Counted from the stretch's first letter, positions 17,165 through 25,661 are shown. The stretch is 64,000 nt of DNA from Pilosibacter fragilis (GCF_032490495.1 NZ_JAVYJB010000006.1:186001-250000), one strand, 5' to 3'. Numbers and translations: made by a program. The notes: a model not told the origin generated them from the sequence alone.

Positions 17165-17385
17165 ATGCATATCATAAAAAGGATGCGCCCCGCGCGGTCA
17201 CTTGCGACGATCTGCATCTTCGCACGAGTGCGCAGCATTGGCACGTTAGTGCCTTTTTTGTAACAGGGAATTCCCCGGAATTTCCTGTAATAACAAGTGA
17301 AAACACGCTTCGCGAGTTTCCCCTTGTTATCGCGACAGTCGCCAAGGTCTCGCGCAAGTGCGGACTTTGGCTCGTTGTTCGCGTA
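17165..17385. other. Highly structured non-coding stretch between TPP riboswitch and thiE
   Basis: Five or more consecutive hairpins, for example GGCAC-gtta-GTGCC followed by T6 on the plus strand (17,240-17,259), ACAGGGAATTCC / GGAATTTCCTGT (17,262-17,287), and an AACAAG / CTTGTT stem around CACGCTTCGCGAG (17,292-17,328). The density of perfect stems is unlike a normal leader. It may be a multicopy palindromic element inserted into the thi leader. Confidence 0.5.
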
Positions 17386-17389
17386 AAAA

Positions 17390-17521
17390 AAGGAGACACC
17401 CGCAGGTATCTCCACTTCTACTCTTTCTCTTCAGCAGCTTCCTACGTTGGCATGATCCAAATCAGGTATACGGGTCTTGGCGATGCAGCCAACTCTCAGC
17501 CTGATCTGTCAGGCTCCCCGG
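17390..17521 (-). promoter_or_regulatory. TPP riboswitch with terminator, controlling thiE-D-tenA-thiZXY
   Basis: On the minus strand the aptamer (17,521-17,433) has the full THI-box set: GGGGAGCC, GGCTGAGAG, ACCTGATTTGGATCATGCC and CGTAGGAAG. An intrinsic terminator follows: GGAGATACC-tgcg-GGTGTCTCC (17,413-17,392) and T7. High TPP would favour termination. It serves the operon beginning with thiE. Confidence 0.95.
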
Positions 17522-17552
17522 TCTGTTTATTTTCTTTTTTCTGACAAGACTT

Positions 17553-17581
17553 ACTATATACTTTCCGCGCGGAAAAGTCAA
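17553..17581 (-). promoter_or_regulatory. Sigma-A-type promoter of the thi operon with palindromic spacer
   Basis: TTGACT (17,581-17,576) and TATAGT (17,558-17,553) with a 17-bp spacer. The spacer is largely a perfect 14-bp palindrome, TTTCCGCGCGGAAA (17,562-17,575), which could be an operator. Confidence 0.75.
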
Positions 17582-17726
17582 GTTTGCACCCGGTTTCGTA
17601 CATGCTTTCAAGGCTGCGAATTTCGCATGGATCCATCGATATTTTTCATGTGTCAGTGCAGCCTGCTTACAGCCTTGTGTTCCCCGTCTATCTTTTTTCC
17701 GGCGGACCTTCCAGGAATTTCCTCTC

Positions 17727-17755
17727 TTGCCTTTTTCCCTCTCCTGTGCTACAAT
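17727..17755 (+). promoter_or_regulatory. Promoter of the phn-type transporter leader
   Basis: TTGCCT (17,727-17,732) and TACAAT (17,750-17,755), 17-bp spacer, 20 bases before the structured leader. Divergent from the thi operon promoter. Confidence 0.6.
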
Positions 17756-17774
17756 CCATAACGGTTAACGGAAT

Positions 17775-17980
17775 GCAGCATGAGGGGGAGCGCCCTGGTG
17801 CTGCGGTCAATTCAATTACTTGATGACGAAGACCAGATTGCGAGGGAGTCCGTGTTCCGGGCTGAGAGGATCCCAGAAAGGATCGACCGTCCCATGCCGC
17901 GGATCCATGTCCGCGGCTTGTCAGCATTCTGCCTGAAAGTCATTTTTACGGCATGCTGCAGAAGGCATGCCTTTTTCTTT
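17775..17980 (+). promoter_or_regulatory. Candidate orphan riboswitch, copy 1 (TPP-half-like), with terminator
   Basis: The leader contains a hairpin GCAGCA / TGCTGC enclosing GAGGGGGAGCGCC, a GGTC / GACC stem, then a three-way junction: GGGA / TCCC stem, CCGTGTTCCGG hairpin, CTGAGA, a GATCC / GGATC hairpin and GACCG. A hairpin CCGCGGA / TCCGCGG and an intrinsic terminator GGCATGC-N7-GCATGCC plus T5 (17,950-17,977) follow. The same conserved blocks recur at 28.8 kb before thiW. The CTGAGA...GACC part resembles the 5' half of a TPP aptamer, but the pyrophosphate-binding half is missing. Confidence 0.65.
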
Positions 17981-18164
17981 ATCCGCCTGTATCTTCAGGA
18001 TCTATGGCAGCTGAACGCGTTCTATTTCATTTTATTCGGAACACTCACGCTCCCACAGCGTCCTGACCATTGGCGGATATTGAAACTATTTCACCGTATT
18101 TCCCGGTGTCCCATTCTTTCAGCAGAAAATATATTCTGCCCTGACGGGCTATGGAGGTATTATC

Positions 18165-19265
18165 ATGAGAAAATTTGTTGTACCCGCTCTCTCCCTGGCG
18201 CTCTGCCTCGGACTCACTGCAGGATGTTCTTCCAAAACGGACGCACCGGCTGCTTCCACCGGGGAGACCACAGCTGCCGCTTCTGCGGAAAGCACTTCTG
18301 AAGCAGCCGCTTCCGCAGAGACAAAATCCATCGATTCCTTAAAGATCGCTTTCTCCCCGTACGCGGACGCAGATACGATCACGACAGCAACAGAGCCGTT
18401 AGAGAACCTTTTAAAAGAAACACTGCTTGAAAAAGGCTACGATGTCAAAGACATCGACATGACCGTCGGAACAAGCTACACTGCTGTCGGTGAGGCACTG
18501 AGCGCAGGAAGCGCTGATATCGGATTTATCTCCGGAGGAAACTATGTCCTGTTCTCCGATGACTGCGACGTTCTCCTCACGGCTCTCCGCTACGCCATCA
18601 ACAAGGACTCCGAAGATCCGAAGGAATGGAACGACGGCACCATCGAGGAAAACACAGACAAAATGAGCACATATTACCGCTCCATCATTCTCGCAGGACC
18701 GAGTGAAAAAGGTCAGGAGCTCTTGGCAAAGGTCAACAACGGCGAGGAACTTACCTGGGATGACTTAAACAGCGCCACCTGGGCAGTCATGGGACCGACC
18801 TCCGCGTCCGGCTACATTTATCCGTCCTTATGGTTAAACGAGCGCTACGGAAAGACCATCGCTGACCTCGCAAATGCGGTCCAGTCTGATTCCTACACCA
18901 CCTCCCTTGCCCGCCTCGCCTCCGGACAGGCAGACCTCATGGTCTCCTACGGCCATATCCGCACAAAATATGCGCCGGACTGGAAAGAGAAATTCGGCGG
19001 CACTGATGATATGGTAAAGCAGACAGGCATCATCGGCGTCACAGAGGGAATCTACAACGATATGATCGCATACAGCAAAACTTCCGACCTTATGCAGGAC
19101 GCTGACTTCCGTCAGGCTCTCGGTGATTCCTTCATCGAGATCGCAGGAACTGATGAAGGCAAAGACATCATCAAAGTCTTCAGTCAGGTCGGCTACGAGT
19201 GGGGCGATGACGCGAACTATGACGGGGAACGCGCCGCACAGGAAATGTTAAAGTCTATGAACTAA
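18165..19265 (+). CDS. phnD: Phosphonate-type ABC transporter substrate-binding lipoprotein
   Basis: A 366-residue lipoprotein: signal peptide, lipobox LTAGCSS, Ala/Thr/Ser-rich linker, then a PhnD-like binding fold. The pattern SLKIAFSPYADADTI, ALSAGSADIGFISGGNYVLF, WAVMGPTSASGYIYPSLWL and ARLASGQADLMVSYGHIR is typical of PhnD/PtxB proteins, which bind phosphonates, phosphite or phosphate esters. A candidate riboswitch and terminator precede it, and phnC and phnE follow. Being beside the thi operon, and sharing its RNA leader motif with thiW, it may import a thiamine-related compound rather than a general phosphonate; that is inference. Confidence 0.8.
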   Translation: MRKFVVPALSLALCLGLTAGCSSKTDAPAASTGETTAAASAESTSEAAASAETKSIDSLKIAFSPYADADTITTATEPLENLLKETLLEKGYDVKDIDMTVGTSYTAVGEALSAGSADIGFISGGNYVLFSDDCDVLLTALRYAINKDSEDPKEWNDGTIEENTDKMSTYYRSIILAGPSEKGQELLAKVNNGEELTWDDLNSATWAVMGPTSASGYIYPSLWLNERYGKTIADLANAVQSDSYTTSLARLASGQADLMVSYGHIRTKYAPDWKEKFGGTDDMVKQTGIIGVTEGIYNDMIAYSKTSDLMQDADFRQALGDSFIEIAGTDEGKDIIKVFSQVGYEWGDDANYDGERAAQEMLKSMN

Positions 19266-19314
19266 ACAGGTTCCAGTTTTTTACTGATTCATTATTTGTA
19301 AGGCAGGTATCTTC

Positions 19315-20073
19315 ATGGAAATCGTTCTTCAGAACATTGGAAAACAATTTAAAAACGGGACACGCGCCCTGGACCATGTAACCTTTACCATCCCTCAGGG
19401 CGAGTTCGTCTCCGTGATCGGTCCGTCCGGAGCTGGAAAAACCACCCTGTTCCGGATCTTAAACGGCATGGAGACGCCGGGGGACGGGGCTGTCCTTTTT
19501 GATGGCAGCGACATATCGTCCATGTCCGAAACCGCCAGGAAGAATGTAAAGAGATCCATCGGCACCATCTATCAGGATTTCTGTCTCGTGGAAAATTCCA
19601 CCTGCCTTGCAAATGTGCTCACTGCCTGTCTGCCGGATATGGGATTTTTCCCCGCTGTGTTCGGAATCTATGGAAAAAAGCGCCGGGCAGAAGCACTGAA
19701 ATTTCTTGACCGCGTGGGACTCTTGGAAAAATCAGAAGAACCGGTAAAAAATCTCTCCGGTGGTCAGAAACAGCGCGCCGCCATCGCGAGAGCCCTCATG
19801 CGTCATCCAAAAATACTGCTGGCTGATGAGCCCGCCGCCTCCTTGGATCCGGTCACTGGGCGGCAGATCCTGACACTTTTAAAGGAGATTCAGGAAAAGG
19901 ATGGCGTCACGATTCTTATGAACAGCCATAACCTTGAATTTTCTCAGGAGTTTTCCGACCGGATCATCGGGCTGAAGGACGGAAATGTGGTTTTTGATGG
20001 AACGCCATCGGAAATGAATGAGGAAATCTTGAGAAACATTTATCTTAGTCTCGAAGACTCCCACCTGTCTTAG
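19315..20073 (+). CDS. phnC: Phosphonate-type ABC transporter ATP-binding protein
   Basis: A 252-residue ATPase: Walker A GPSGAGKTTL (about residue 37), Q-loop YQDFCLV, signature LSGGQKQRAAIARAL, Walker B ILLADEPAASLD and H-loop MNSHNLEF. The overall pattern matches PhnC/PhnK-type nucleotide-binding subunits. It lies 49 bases after phnD, with GGCAGG upstream, and is followed by the fused permease. The three genes form a complete importer. Confidence 0.85.
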   Translation: MEIVLQNIGKQFKNGTRALDHVTFTIPQGEFVSVIGPSGAGKTTLFRILNGMETPGDGAVLFDGSDISSMSETARKNVKRSIGTIYQDFCLVENSTCLANVLTACLPDMGFFPAVFGIYGKKRRAEALKFLDRVGLLEKSEEPVKNLSGGQKQRAAIARALMRHPKILLADEPAASLDPVTGRQILTLLKEIQEKDGVTILMNSHNLEFSQEFSDRIIGLKDGNVVFDGTPSEMNEEILRNIYLSLEDSHLS

Positions 20074-20160
20074 GTTATGAATAATAGGACTCTGCTATTT
20101 ATGCATTTATCCATCCCAACGGATCCTTGCAGAGAAGCATTTCAGAGGAGGAAGCAATCC

Positions 20161-21723
20161 ATGTACAGAAATCGAAAAAATTATATAAAACCTGCCGGCT
20201 GGATCCTCTTCCTTCTCTGCTTTTACGCCGCCGCGTCCTTCACCGGATGTGATCCGGCTCTTTTTGTTTCAAGGAGCTCCCATCTTTCAGATCTGGCGGC
20301 CGACATGATGCGGCCGGATCTCTCTTATTTTCCAAAGATCCTGCTGCCGCTCTTTTACACGATCCAGATGTCCGTTACTGGTACCGTAACAGGATCCGCT
20401 CTGGCACTGATCGTTTCCCCTTTCGGCGCTGTGCCCCTGCATTTTCCGTCCTGGGCAAGGCGTTTGCTGCGTCTCCTGATCCAGATACTCCGGTCTTTTC
20501 CGGCGCTGATCCTGGCGCTCGCCGCGACCTTTCTCTTCGGACTCGGAACCTTTGCGGGAACCTTCGCGATCACTCTCTACACCTTTGCGATCATGACTAA
20601 GCTCACCTACGAGGATGCGGAACATACGGACACAGCCCCCTATCAGGCCCTTATCTCTATGGGCTGCGCCCGTTTCCCGGCATTTATCCATGCCGTCCTG
20701 CCGGAGATTTTGCCCGCGTTTCTGACAAACGCCCTGTACCTCTTTGAAACGAATGTGCGGCACAGCTCTATCCTCGGATACGTAGGGGCAGGCGGGATCG
20801 GCCTGATCCTAAACGAAAAGATCTCCTGGAGGGAATTCCACAAGGTCGGAACGATCCTGCTGCTGCTCTTTCTCACCGTCTGTGTCATCGAGTACGCAAA
20901 CCGGTATTTTACAGCTGTGATCCACAGCGGACAGATTACAGAACTTTTTTCAGGCAGCAAAGCCTTGTCTAAAAAAGCCTGTGTCTCTGTACGGATGATC
21001 CTTTTCGTTTTCACTGCCCTCTTCCTCTTCTGCCTCGCGGCCCAGACCCCGCCGGATTTTTCAAGGACAAGTGCCGCGGCGTTAAAAAGTATGGCAGCCG
21101 GACTCACGCATCCGGACTGGAGCTTCTTTTTCTCCGCAAAGAAAGACGGGCTCGGCTATCTGCTTCTTGAGACCATCTGCATTGCCATTGTCGGAACAGC
21201 CATCGGTGCTTTCCTTGCCGCACCCCTTGCCTTTCTCAACACAAGACGCTTTGTCCCTGCTCCGACCGTTTTTTTCTTTAACCTGATCCTCATGGCGATC
21301 CGGTCGATCCCGTTTCTGATCTATGGTCTGATCTTTATCCGGGTCTCCGGTCCCGGCGCCTTCACAGGTGTCCTGACGTTAGCCGTCTGCAGCATCGGAC
21401 TTCTCACAAAGCGCTTCACCGAATGTCTGGAGGCCATCGATCCCGGCCCGTACCGGGCGCTCCTCGCCATGGGTGTCCACCCGGTTCCAGCCGTCTGCCA
21501 CAGCGTTCTCCCGCAGCTCGCCCCAGCATTCTGCTCCGCCGTCCTCTACCGCTTTGACGTCAATATCCGTGAGGCGTCCGTTCTCGGACTCGTGGGCGCA
21601 GGCGGGATCGGCGCACCGCTTATCTTCGCGATGAACCAGTATGACTGGAATAAGGCTGGAGCGATCCTTTTGGGACTGATTCTGCTTGTGTGGGGCGTGG
21701 ATATTCTGTCTTCACGCAGATAA
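20161..21723 (+). CDS. phnE: Fused double PhnE-type ABC permease
   Basis: 520 residues holding two homologous PhnE permease domains in one chain. Each ends with the family signature: LFETNVRHSSILGYVGAGGI at about residue 215 and YRFDVNIREASVLGLVGAGG near residue 480. The EAA-type loops (ALISMGCARFPAFIHAVLPE; ALLAMGVHPVPAVCHSVLPQ) precede them. The start MYRNRKNY is chosen because AGAGGAGGAAG lies upstream; an earlier in-frame ATG at 20,077 has none. Many PhnE permeases are separate proteins; the fusion gives the two-domain pore in one polypeptide. A strong terminator follows. Confidence 0.85.
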   Translation: MYRNRKNYIKPAGWILFLLCFYAAASFTGCDPALFVSRSSHLSDLAADMMRPDLSYFPKILLPLFYTIQMSVTGTVTGSALALIVSPFGAVPLHFPSWARRLLRLLIQILRSFPALILALAATFLFGLGTFAGTFAITLYTFAIMTKLTYEDAEHTDTAPYQALISMGCARFPAFIHAVLPEILPAFLTNALYLFETNVRHSSILGYVGAGGIGLILNEKISWREFHKVGTILLLLFLTVCVIEYANRYFTAVIHSGQITELFSGSKALSKKACVSVRMILFVFTALFLFCLAAQTPPDFSRTSAAALKSMAAGLTHPDWSFFFSAKKDGLGYLLLETICIAIVGTAIGAFLAAPLAFLNTRRFVPAPTVFFFNLILMAIRSIPFLIYGLIFIRVSGPGAFTGVLTLAVCSIGLLTKRFTECLEAIDPGPYRALLAMGVHPVPAVCHSVLPQLAPAFCSAVLYRFDVNIREASVLGLVGAGGIGAPLIFAMNQYDWNKAGAILLGLILLVWGVDILSSRR

Positions 21724-21841
21724 AATAAATCCCTGCTCTTTCATCTCTTTTTAGGACTGTTTGCAGAAATTCCATCCTGCCCAGAAATATGCTTTCTACA
21801 ACTGACGTCCAGCATGAACTACATAGATTTTATAAATAGTA

Positions 21842-21888
21842 AAAAGACCTTTTGACACAAAATAATCAACGATGTCAAAAGGTCTTTT
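21842..21888. terminator. Strong bidirectional terminator
   Basis: AAAAGACCTTTTGACA (21,842-21,857) and TGTCAAAAGGTCTTTT (21,873-21,888) form a 16-bp perfect stem with A/T runs on both sides. It serves both phnE (+) and the SLH protein gene (-). Confidence 0.85.
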
Positions 21889-21975
21889 ATTCATTTTTTG
21901 ACCCGGACACACAGGTCATCAGCCGCCTGTGCTCAGGTTTCACCTTCTACCGGATAGTTAGCCATATATATTGTC

Positions 21976-24567
21976 TTAGCTCGTCGGTTTCCTCCATTCT
22001 GTCGCGCCTGTCGACGCAGCAACAGGTTTCAGTCCCTGTTTTTCTACAAATTGATGGAGCATCTCCGCAGTCTCAGCGCGGGTAACCGTGCCCTTCAGAT
22101 CAAGAAGATCGATGCCGGCTGCCATGCCACTCTGCGTAGTATCATAACCCTTGACCTGTGCGTAGCGATAAAAGATCGATGCAAGCTGTTCACGCGTAAC
22201 AGGATCATCCGGACCAAATTTCTTGCCGTCAGAGTCTCCCATAATACCGTTTTGCTGTGCCCAGGTTACCGCATCGTAAACCCCTACGGTACCGGGACCG
22301 TACTCAACATCCGTAAAGTGGTTCTTTCCCTCAACGGCAGGGCTGCCCGCCATACGGTAGAAGATCACCGCGATCTGGGCACGGGTGATATTGGTGTTCG
22401 GTGCAAAGGTCGTTGCGCTGATTCCGGACATCAATCCCTTCTCATAGACAAACATCACAACCTTATAAAACCAATCGTTCGCATACACATCTGTAAATGG
22501 ATTCGTCCCTGCGTCTGGATCGCTCTTTATCCAGCCGGCGTAAACCGTCCTGTTTCCGATCATCCTGAGTTCCGTGATCCTCTGTGTCAATGCCTGGTCG
22601 GAATACCAGCCGGTAAAATCATAGCCCTCACGGGTCGGAATATAATCGGAAAGGCTGACCGTCTTACCGTAGGTTCCCCCAATTGCACTTATGCCGCCGC
22701 CACCGTTCGCATGGAAGTTCAGCATATAGCTTGTGGTATCATCGCTGCTTCCGGAACTGCTGCTGTCCTTTTTCGGGGTCGTCGGGACCGTTGGAACCGT
22801 GGGTGTCGTTGGAATCGTAGGTGTCGTCGGAATCGTAGGTGTCGTCGGGGTCGTAGGTGTCGTCGGGGTCGTAGGTGTCGTCGGGGTCGTAGGATCCTTC
22901 GGGATAGCCTGTCCTGCCGCAATTCTGATACCACAGCCCTTACAATAGGTGTCCCCCGTATAGCCATCTGCGCTGGCGGTGGCCTCAACTCTGCCGCGCA
23001 CCTCGGTGCCGCCCGTGTGATGATCTGGATTCAGTTCCCCATAAGCCGCGCCGCAGACAGAACACACCGCCTGATCTTTGCAGGTGGCTGTTCCGCCGGA
23101 GTGATCTTCCCTGATGTCACTTGCCTCACAGTGGATGCATTTCTTCCAATGTTGATCGGCATTGCTCTGCCATTCGCCCCATGCGTGAATACACACATCC
23201 GGATTTTCGGGCTCCGGTATCACGATCACAAGTCTCCAGCTGGCATAAAACACCACATTCTCCGTAACAGGAAAAATGTCTCCCGGGCAGCCCGCTTCCT
23301 CTCCATCAGGATTATCCAGCGCCCAGTAATCAAGGATCGCTGATTGATATGAAAAACCAGACTCCGGAAGAACGTAATCCCCGGATATGCCTTCAACTGA
23401 CTCCATATATCCCGGTGCTCCGTCTCCATTAAAAGAGACCGTGTAAGTTTCGCCCATTACCTTCCAGTTTGTCCATGCAGCTGCAAATATTTCTTTATAC
23501 GCGTCAGGAACGTATATCTTCAGATTCTCCGGCCATGATTCACCGGGCAGATAAAATGCAAATGACAAGACTGCTTCATCCGGATCTTTCCAATGGGTGT
23601 GAACTTGCCCAAGTTGCGGGCATTCATGAAACGCGAAGGGCATCACAGATTTGACACTACCGGGAATATCAATCTGCCTGAGGGTGTTACAGCCCTTAAA
23701 AGCGGCACTCCCTATTGTTTTGACTGTTTTTGGAATTTGCACCTCACTGAGTCTTATGCATTTACTAAATGCATTTTGTCCAATCGTTGTCACTCCTTCC
23801 TCTATGACCACCTTGTCAATCTCAGACTTTTTGTCCTCCCAGGGACACCTTTTACCGGAACTAGTATTGTCGAAATCAGGCATTTCCCCTTTACCGGATA
23901 TCGTAATGGTCTTATTGTCTCTGCTGATCGTCCATTTAATATCTGTGCCGAGGATAGGATTCTGGATGTCAGGAAACGGTCCATACAGCACCGCGGCAAC
24001 CTTCAGATAGCGAGCGATATCAAGTACGACCGAGTCCTCGACGGAAAGCTGTATCATTGCGTCCTCAACAGCCTTAAACTGAAGCCTTACCTCCTCGATG
24101 TTATCGTTATTGATATCCGTTACGTCCGGCAATGCATCGATCATTTCCTGTGCGCGATCGATAGAAGAGACTTTCCGCGCATTGGACCGGGTGGCGATCG
24201 CTTTATTTTTCATAAGCGCTTTTGCTGTTATTGGAGTGCTTTCGCTGTCATATTGACAATTTAATTCTTTTGTGATGCAGCCGCTTTCCTCACTGCATAC
24301 ATGGCGGCACTCGGTGGCCTCCACCGCATCAGATGAGGTGGCCGCAGATTCCGTTATCTCCTTCTGCGGATAACATTCCAGCGTATGTTCATGGACACAT
24401 TTTTCCATCCACGTATAACACTCCGGGGTATGTTTATGGCTGCCCGCTCCTTTTCTCATTTCTGCCGCCAATACAGGCACAGAAACTAAAGAAAGCATCG
24501 TACAGATGCAGAGCAGTGCCGCATAGATCCGTTCTCTTTGTTTCTTTTGTTTTTCTGGATTTCTCAT
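21976..24567 (-). CDS. SLH-domain surface protein with BspA-like leucine-rich repeats
   Basis: 863 residues: signal peptide (LLCICTMLSLVSVPVLAAE), two CxHxHxxECY-type Cys/His pairs near the N-terminus, BspA/LRR5 repeats at about 255-330 (TTIGQNAFSKC, VKTIGSAAFKGC), an InlB-like beta-grasp segment (TYTVSFNGDGAPG), cysteine pairs CxxC typical of Clostridial surface proteins, a Thr/Pro repeat linker, a second InlB-type repeat (YDFTGWYSDQALTQ), and two and a half SLH domains at the C-terminus (NPFTDVYANDWFYKVVMFVY; VTREQLASIFYRY). SLH domains anchor to cell-wall polymers. It follows a small membrane-protein gene by 16 bases and ends at a strong terminator. An adhesin-like role is likely. Confidence 0.9.
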   Translation of the reverse strand: MRNPEKQKKQRERIYAALLCICTMLSLVSVPVLAAEMRKGAGSHKHTPECYTWMEKCVHEHTLECYPQKEITESAATSSDAVEATECRHVCSEESGCITKELNCQYDSESTPITAKALMKNKAIATRSNARKVSSIDRAQEMIDALPDVTDINNDNIEEVRLQFKAVEDAMIQLSVEDSVVLDIARYLKVAAVLYGPFPDIQNPILGTDIKWTISRDNKTITISGKGEMPDFDNTSSGKRCPWEDKKSEIDKVVIEEGVTTIGQNAFSKCIRLSEVQIPKTVKTIGSAAFKGCNTLRQIDIPGSVKSVMPFAFHECPQLGQVHTHWKDPDEAVLSFAFYLPGESWPENLKIYVPDAYKEIFAAAWTNWKVMGETYTVSFNGDGAPGYMESVEGISGDYVLPESGFSYQSAILDYWALDNPDGEEAGCPGDIFPVTENVVFYASWRLVIVIPEPENPDVCIHAWGEWQSNADQHWKKCIHCEASDIREDHSGGTATCKDQAVCSVCGAAYGELNPDHHTGGTEVRGRVEATASADGYTGDTYCKGCGIRIAAGQAIPKDPTTPTTPTTPTTPTTPTTPTIPTTPTIPTTPTVPTVPTTPKKDSSSSGSSDDTTSYMLNFHANGGGGISAIGGTYGKTVSLSDYIPTREGYDFTGWYSDQALTQRITELRMIGNRTVYAGWIKSDPDAGTNPFTDVYANDWFYKVVMFVYEKGLMSGISATTFAPNTNITRAQIAVIFYRMAGSPAVEGKNHFTDVEYGPGTVGVYDAVTWAQQNGIMGDSDGKKFGPDDPVTREQLASIFYRYAQVKGYDTTQSGMAAGIDLLDLKGTVTRAETAEMLHQFVEKQGLKPVAASTGATEWRKPTS
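22789..22893. repeat. In-gene tandem repeat encoding a Thr/Pro linker
   Basis: An 18-bp unit, GTCGTCGGGGTCGTAGGT, repeated with slight variants inside the SLH gene and encoding TTPTTP-like spacers. Such tracts can change length by slippage. Confidence 0.85.
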
Positions 24568-24583
24568 TGATTTTCCCCCATTT

Positions 24584-24883
24584 CTATGCTATCTGTTTCC
24601 TTTTTCTGAACTTGATATATAAAGCAGTGAGCACAACTGCCGCGGTAAAGGAAATGACCGCTTCCAACACATATCCGCCCACACCCTCATGCAGCAGGAT
24701 CGCCCCGTACATTCCCGCGGCATCCATCGGCTGGCTCTGCACCGTCCCTACCGTTCCCAGAAGAGACAAAAACAGCAGAGCGCACAGTGCCGACAGACTG
24801 CGAATGCTTCGCCGCGCCTGTCGGCGGCGAGATTTCGCTATCCGCTCCTTTGCCAGTGCAACACGCTTTTGTGTATCGTACAT
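24584..24883 (-). CDS. Small two-span membrane protein beside the SLH gene
   Basis: A 99-residue protein: very basic N-terminus (KERIAKSRRRQARRSIR), one hydrophobic span (about 33-46), a short loop, a second span (HEGVGGYVLEAVISFTAAVV) and a basic tail. The start MYDTQKRV is preceded by AAGGAGG. Its layout closely follows the protein at 26,268-26,636 (basic start, two spans, C-terminal RKRK-like tail), so the two are probably paralogs. It may share a transcript with the SLH protein, 16 bases downstream. Function is unknown. Confidence 0.6.
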   Translation of the reverse strand: MYDTQKRVALAKERIAKSRRRQARRSIRSLSALCALLFLSLLGTVGTVQSQPMDAAGMYGAILLHEGVGGYVLEAVISFTAAVVLTALYIKFRKRKQIA

Positions 24884-24981
24884 GCACACAAAACCTCCTT
24901 TCTGAAAACTCAGCTTAAAGGCCTTTCACTTATATAGGTACAAAAATCCGGAAAAACTCTCACCCGGAAAGCAGATTTTTC

Positions 24982-25014
24982 AAAAAAAATGAGAGCTGCT
25001 TAAAAACAGCTCCC
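24982..25014 (-). terminator. Terminator after the prsW-like gene
   Basis: On the minus strand GAGCTG (25,012-25,007) pairs with CAGCTC (24,998-24,993), followed by T8. It separates the sigma-factor operon from the SLH pair. Confidence 0.75.
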
Positions 25015-25037
25015 AAAAATCACAAAATAAAATTATA

Positions 25038-25661
25038 TTACAGTGTCAGACGGCGGGCAATCAGCTTTCCCGCTGCCAAAATCACTACAGGCAGAACATA
25101 GGCAGCATACTGCACTGCGCCGCCGTAAGCGATCAGCAGATTATAGAGCGCGTGAAACGTGATGGCTGCTCCCAGCAGACCGCAGGTTCCGGCAATCTTC
25201 AGCCAGGTCCGCTGCCACACATACGCAATTCCTCCGCCTACAATGGCTCCGCAGATCACATGCATCGCTCCTGTTCCGATCCCCCGGAAAAAAATAAAGG
25301 AAAAATGTCCGGCTCCATTTTGGATCAGGTAGCAGATATTTTCAAAGGTGGCAAAGGAAAGAGCTGTGATCACAGCGGAGATTTTGATCTGTTCCGTCTT
25401 TGGCTCAAATATCAGAAGATAAAAGAGCAGAGGCAGAAGCTTCATGACCTCCTCCACCACCGGGGCAATCTCCGCAGTGGCGGCAAGGTTATCCGCACCA
25501 TAAAGCGCGGCAAAAAAGGTATTGATATAAGCGGAAAGCAGACACGCCCCCATTCCTGCAAGGCAGAACAGAAAGAATTTTGTCTGTTGTTTTCCCATGC
25601 ACAGGGCGGCGATCAGTAACGGCGATGCCATACAGATAAAAACATTTTCAATATACGTCAT
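25038..25661 (-). CDS. PrsW-family intramembrane protease
   Basis: A 207-residue polytopic protein with the four conserved PrsW motifs: APVVEEVMKLLP (EExxK), FATFENICYL (FxxxEN), a membrane histidine in AMHVICGAIVGG, and TFHALYNLL (HxxYN). In Bacillus PrsW makes the site-1 cut of the anti-sigma factor RsiW, releasing SigW. Here the gene is the last of a group led by an ECF sigma factor and a small membrane protein that could be the anti-sigma. It overlaps the upstream gene by 4 bases. Glutamic-type protease activity is inferred from the motifs. Confidence 0.8.
   Translation of the reverse strand: MTYIENVFICMASPLLIAALCMGKQQTKFFLFCLAGMGACLLSAYINTFFAALYGADNLAATAEIAPVVEEVMKLLPLLFYLLIFEPKTEQIKISAVITALSFATFENICYLIQNGAGHFSFIFFRGIGTGAMHVICGAIVGGGIAYVWQRTWLKIAGTCGLLGAAITFHALYNLLIAYGGAVQYAAYVLPVVILAAGKLIARRLTL

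Noticed and set aside
17125..17415. Minus-strand frame through the structured thi leader
   Set aside because: It overlaps the TPP terminator and a chain of perfect hairpins; no domain or ribosome site.
17780..18301. Plus-strand frame across the phn leader
   Set aside because: It runs through the candidate riboswitch and terminator and into the PhnD signal peptide in another frame; non-coding RNA explains the region better.
22789..22893. Short regularly spaced repeats considered as a CRISPR array
   Set aside because: The 18-bp units are contiguous, without spacers, and code for Thr/Pro repeats inside the SLH gene.
22051..23343. Long plus-strand open frame (430 codons) opposite the SLH gene
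   Set aside because: It is antisense to a clearly coding gene with signal peptide and SLH domains; its sequence is low-complexity Arg/Cys-rich and has no ribosome site.
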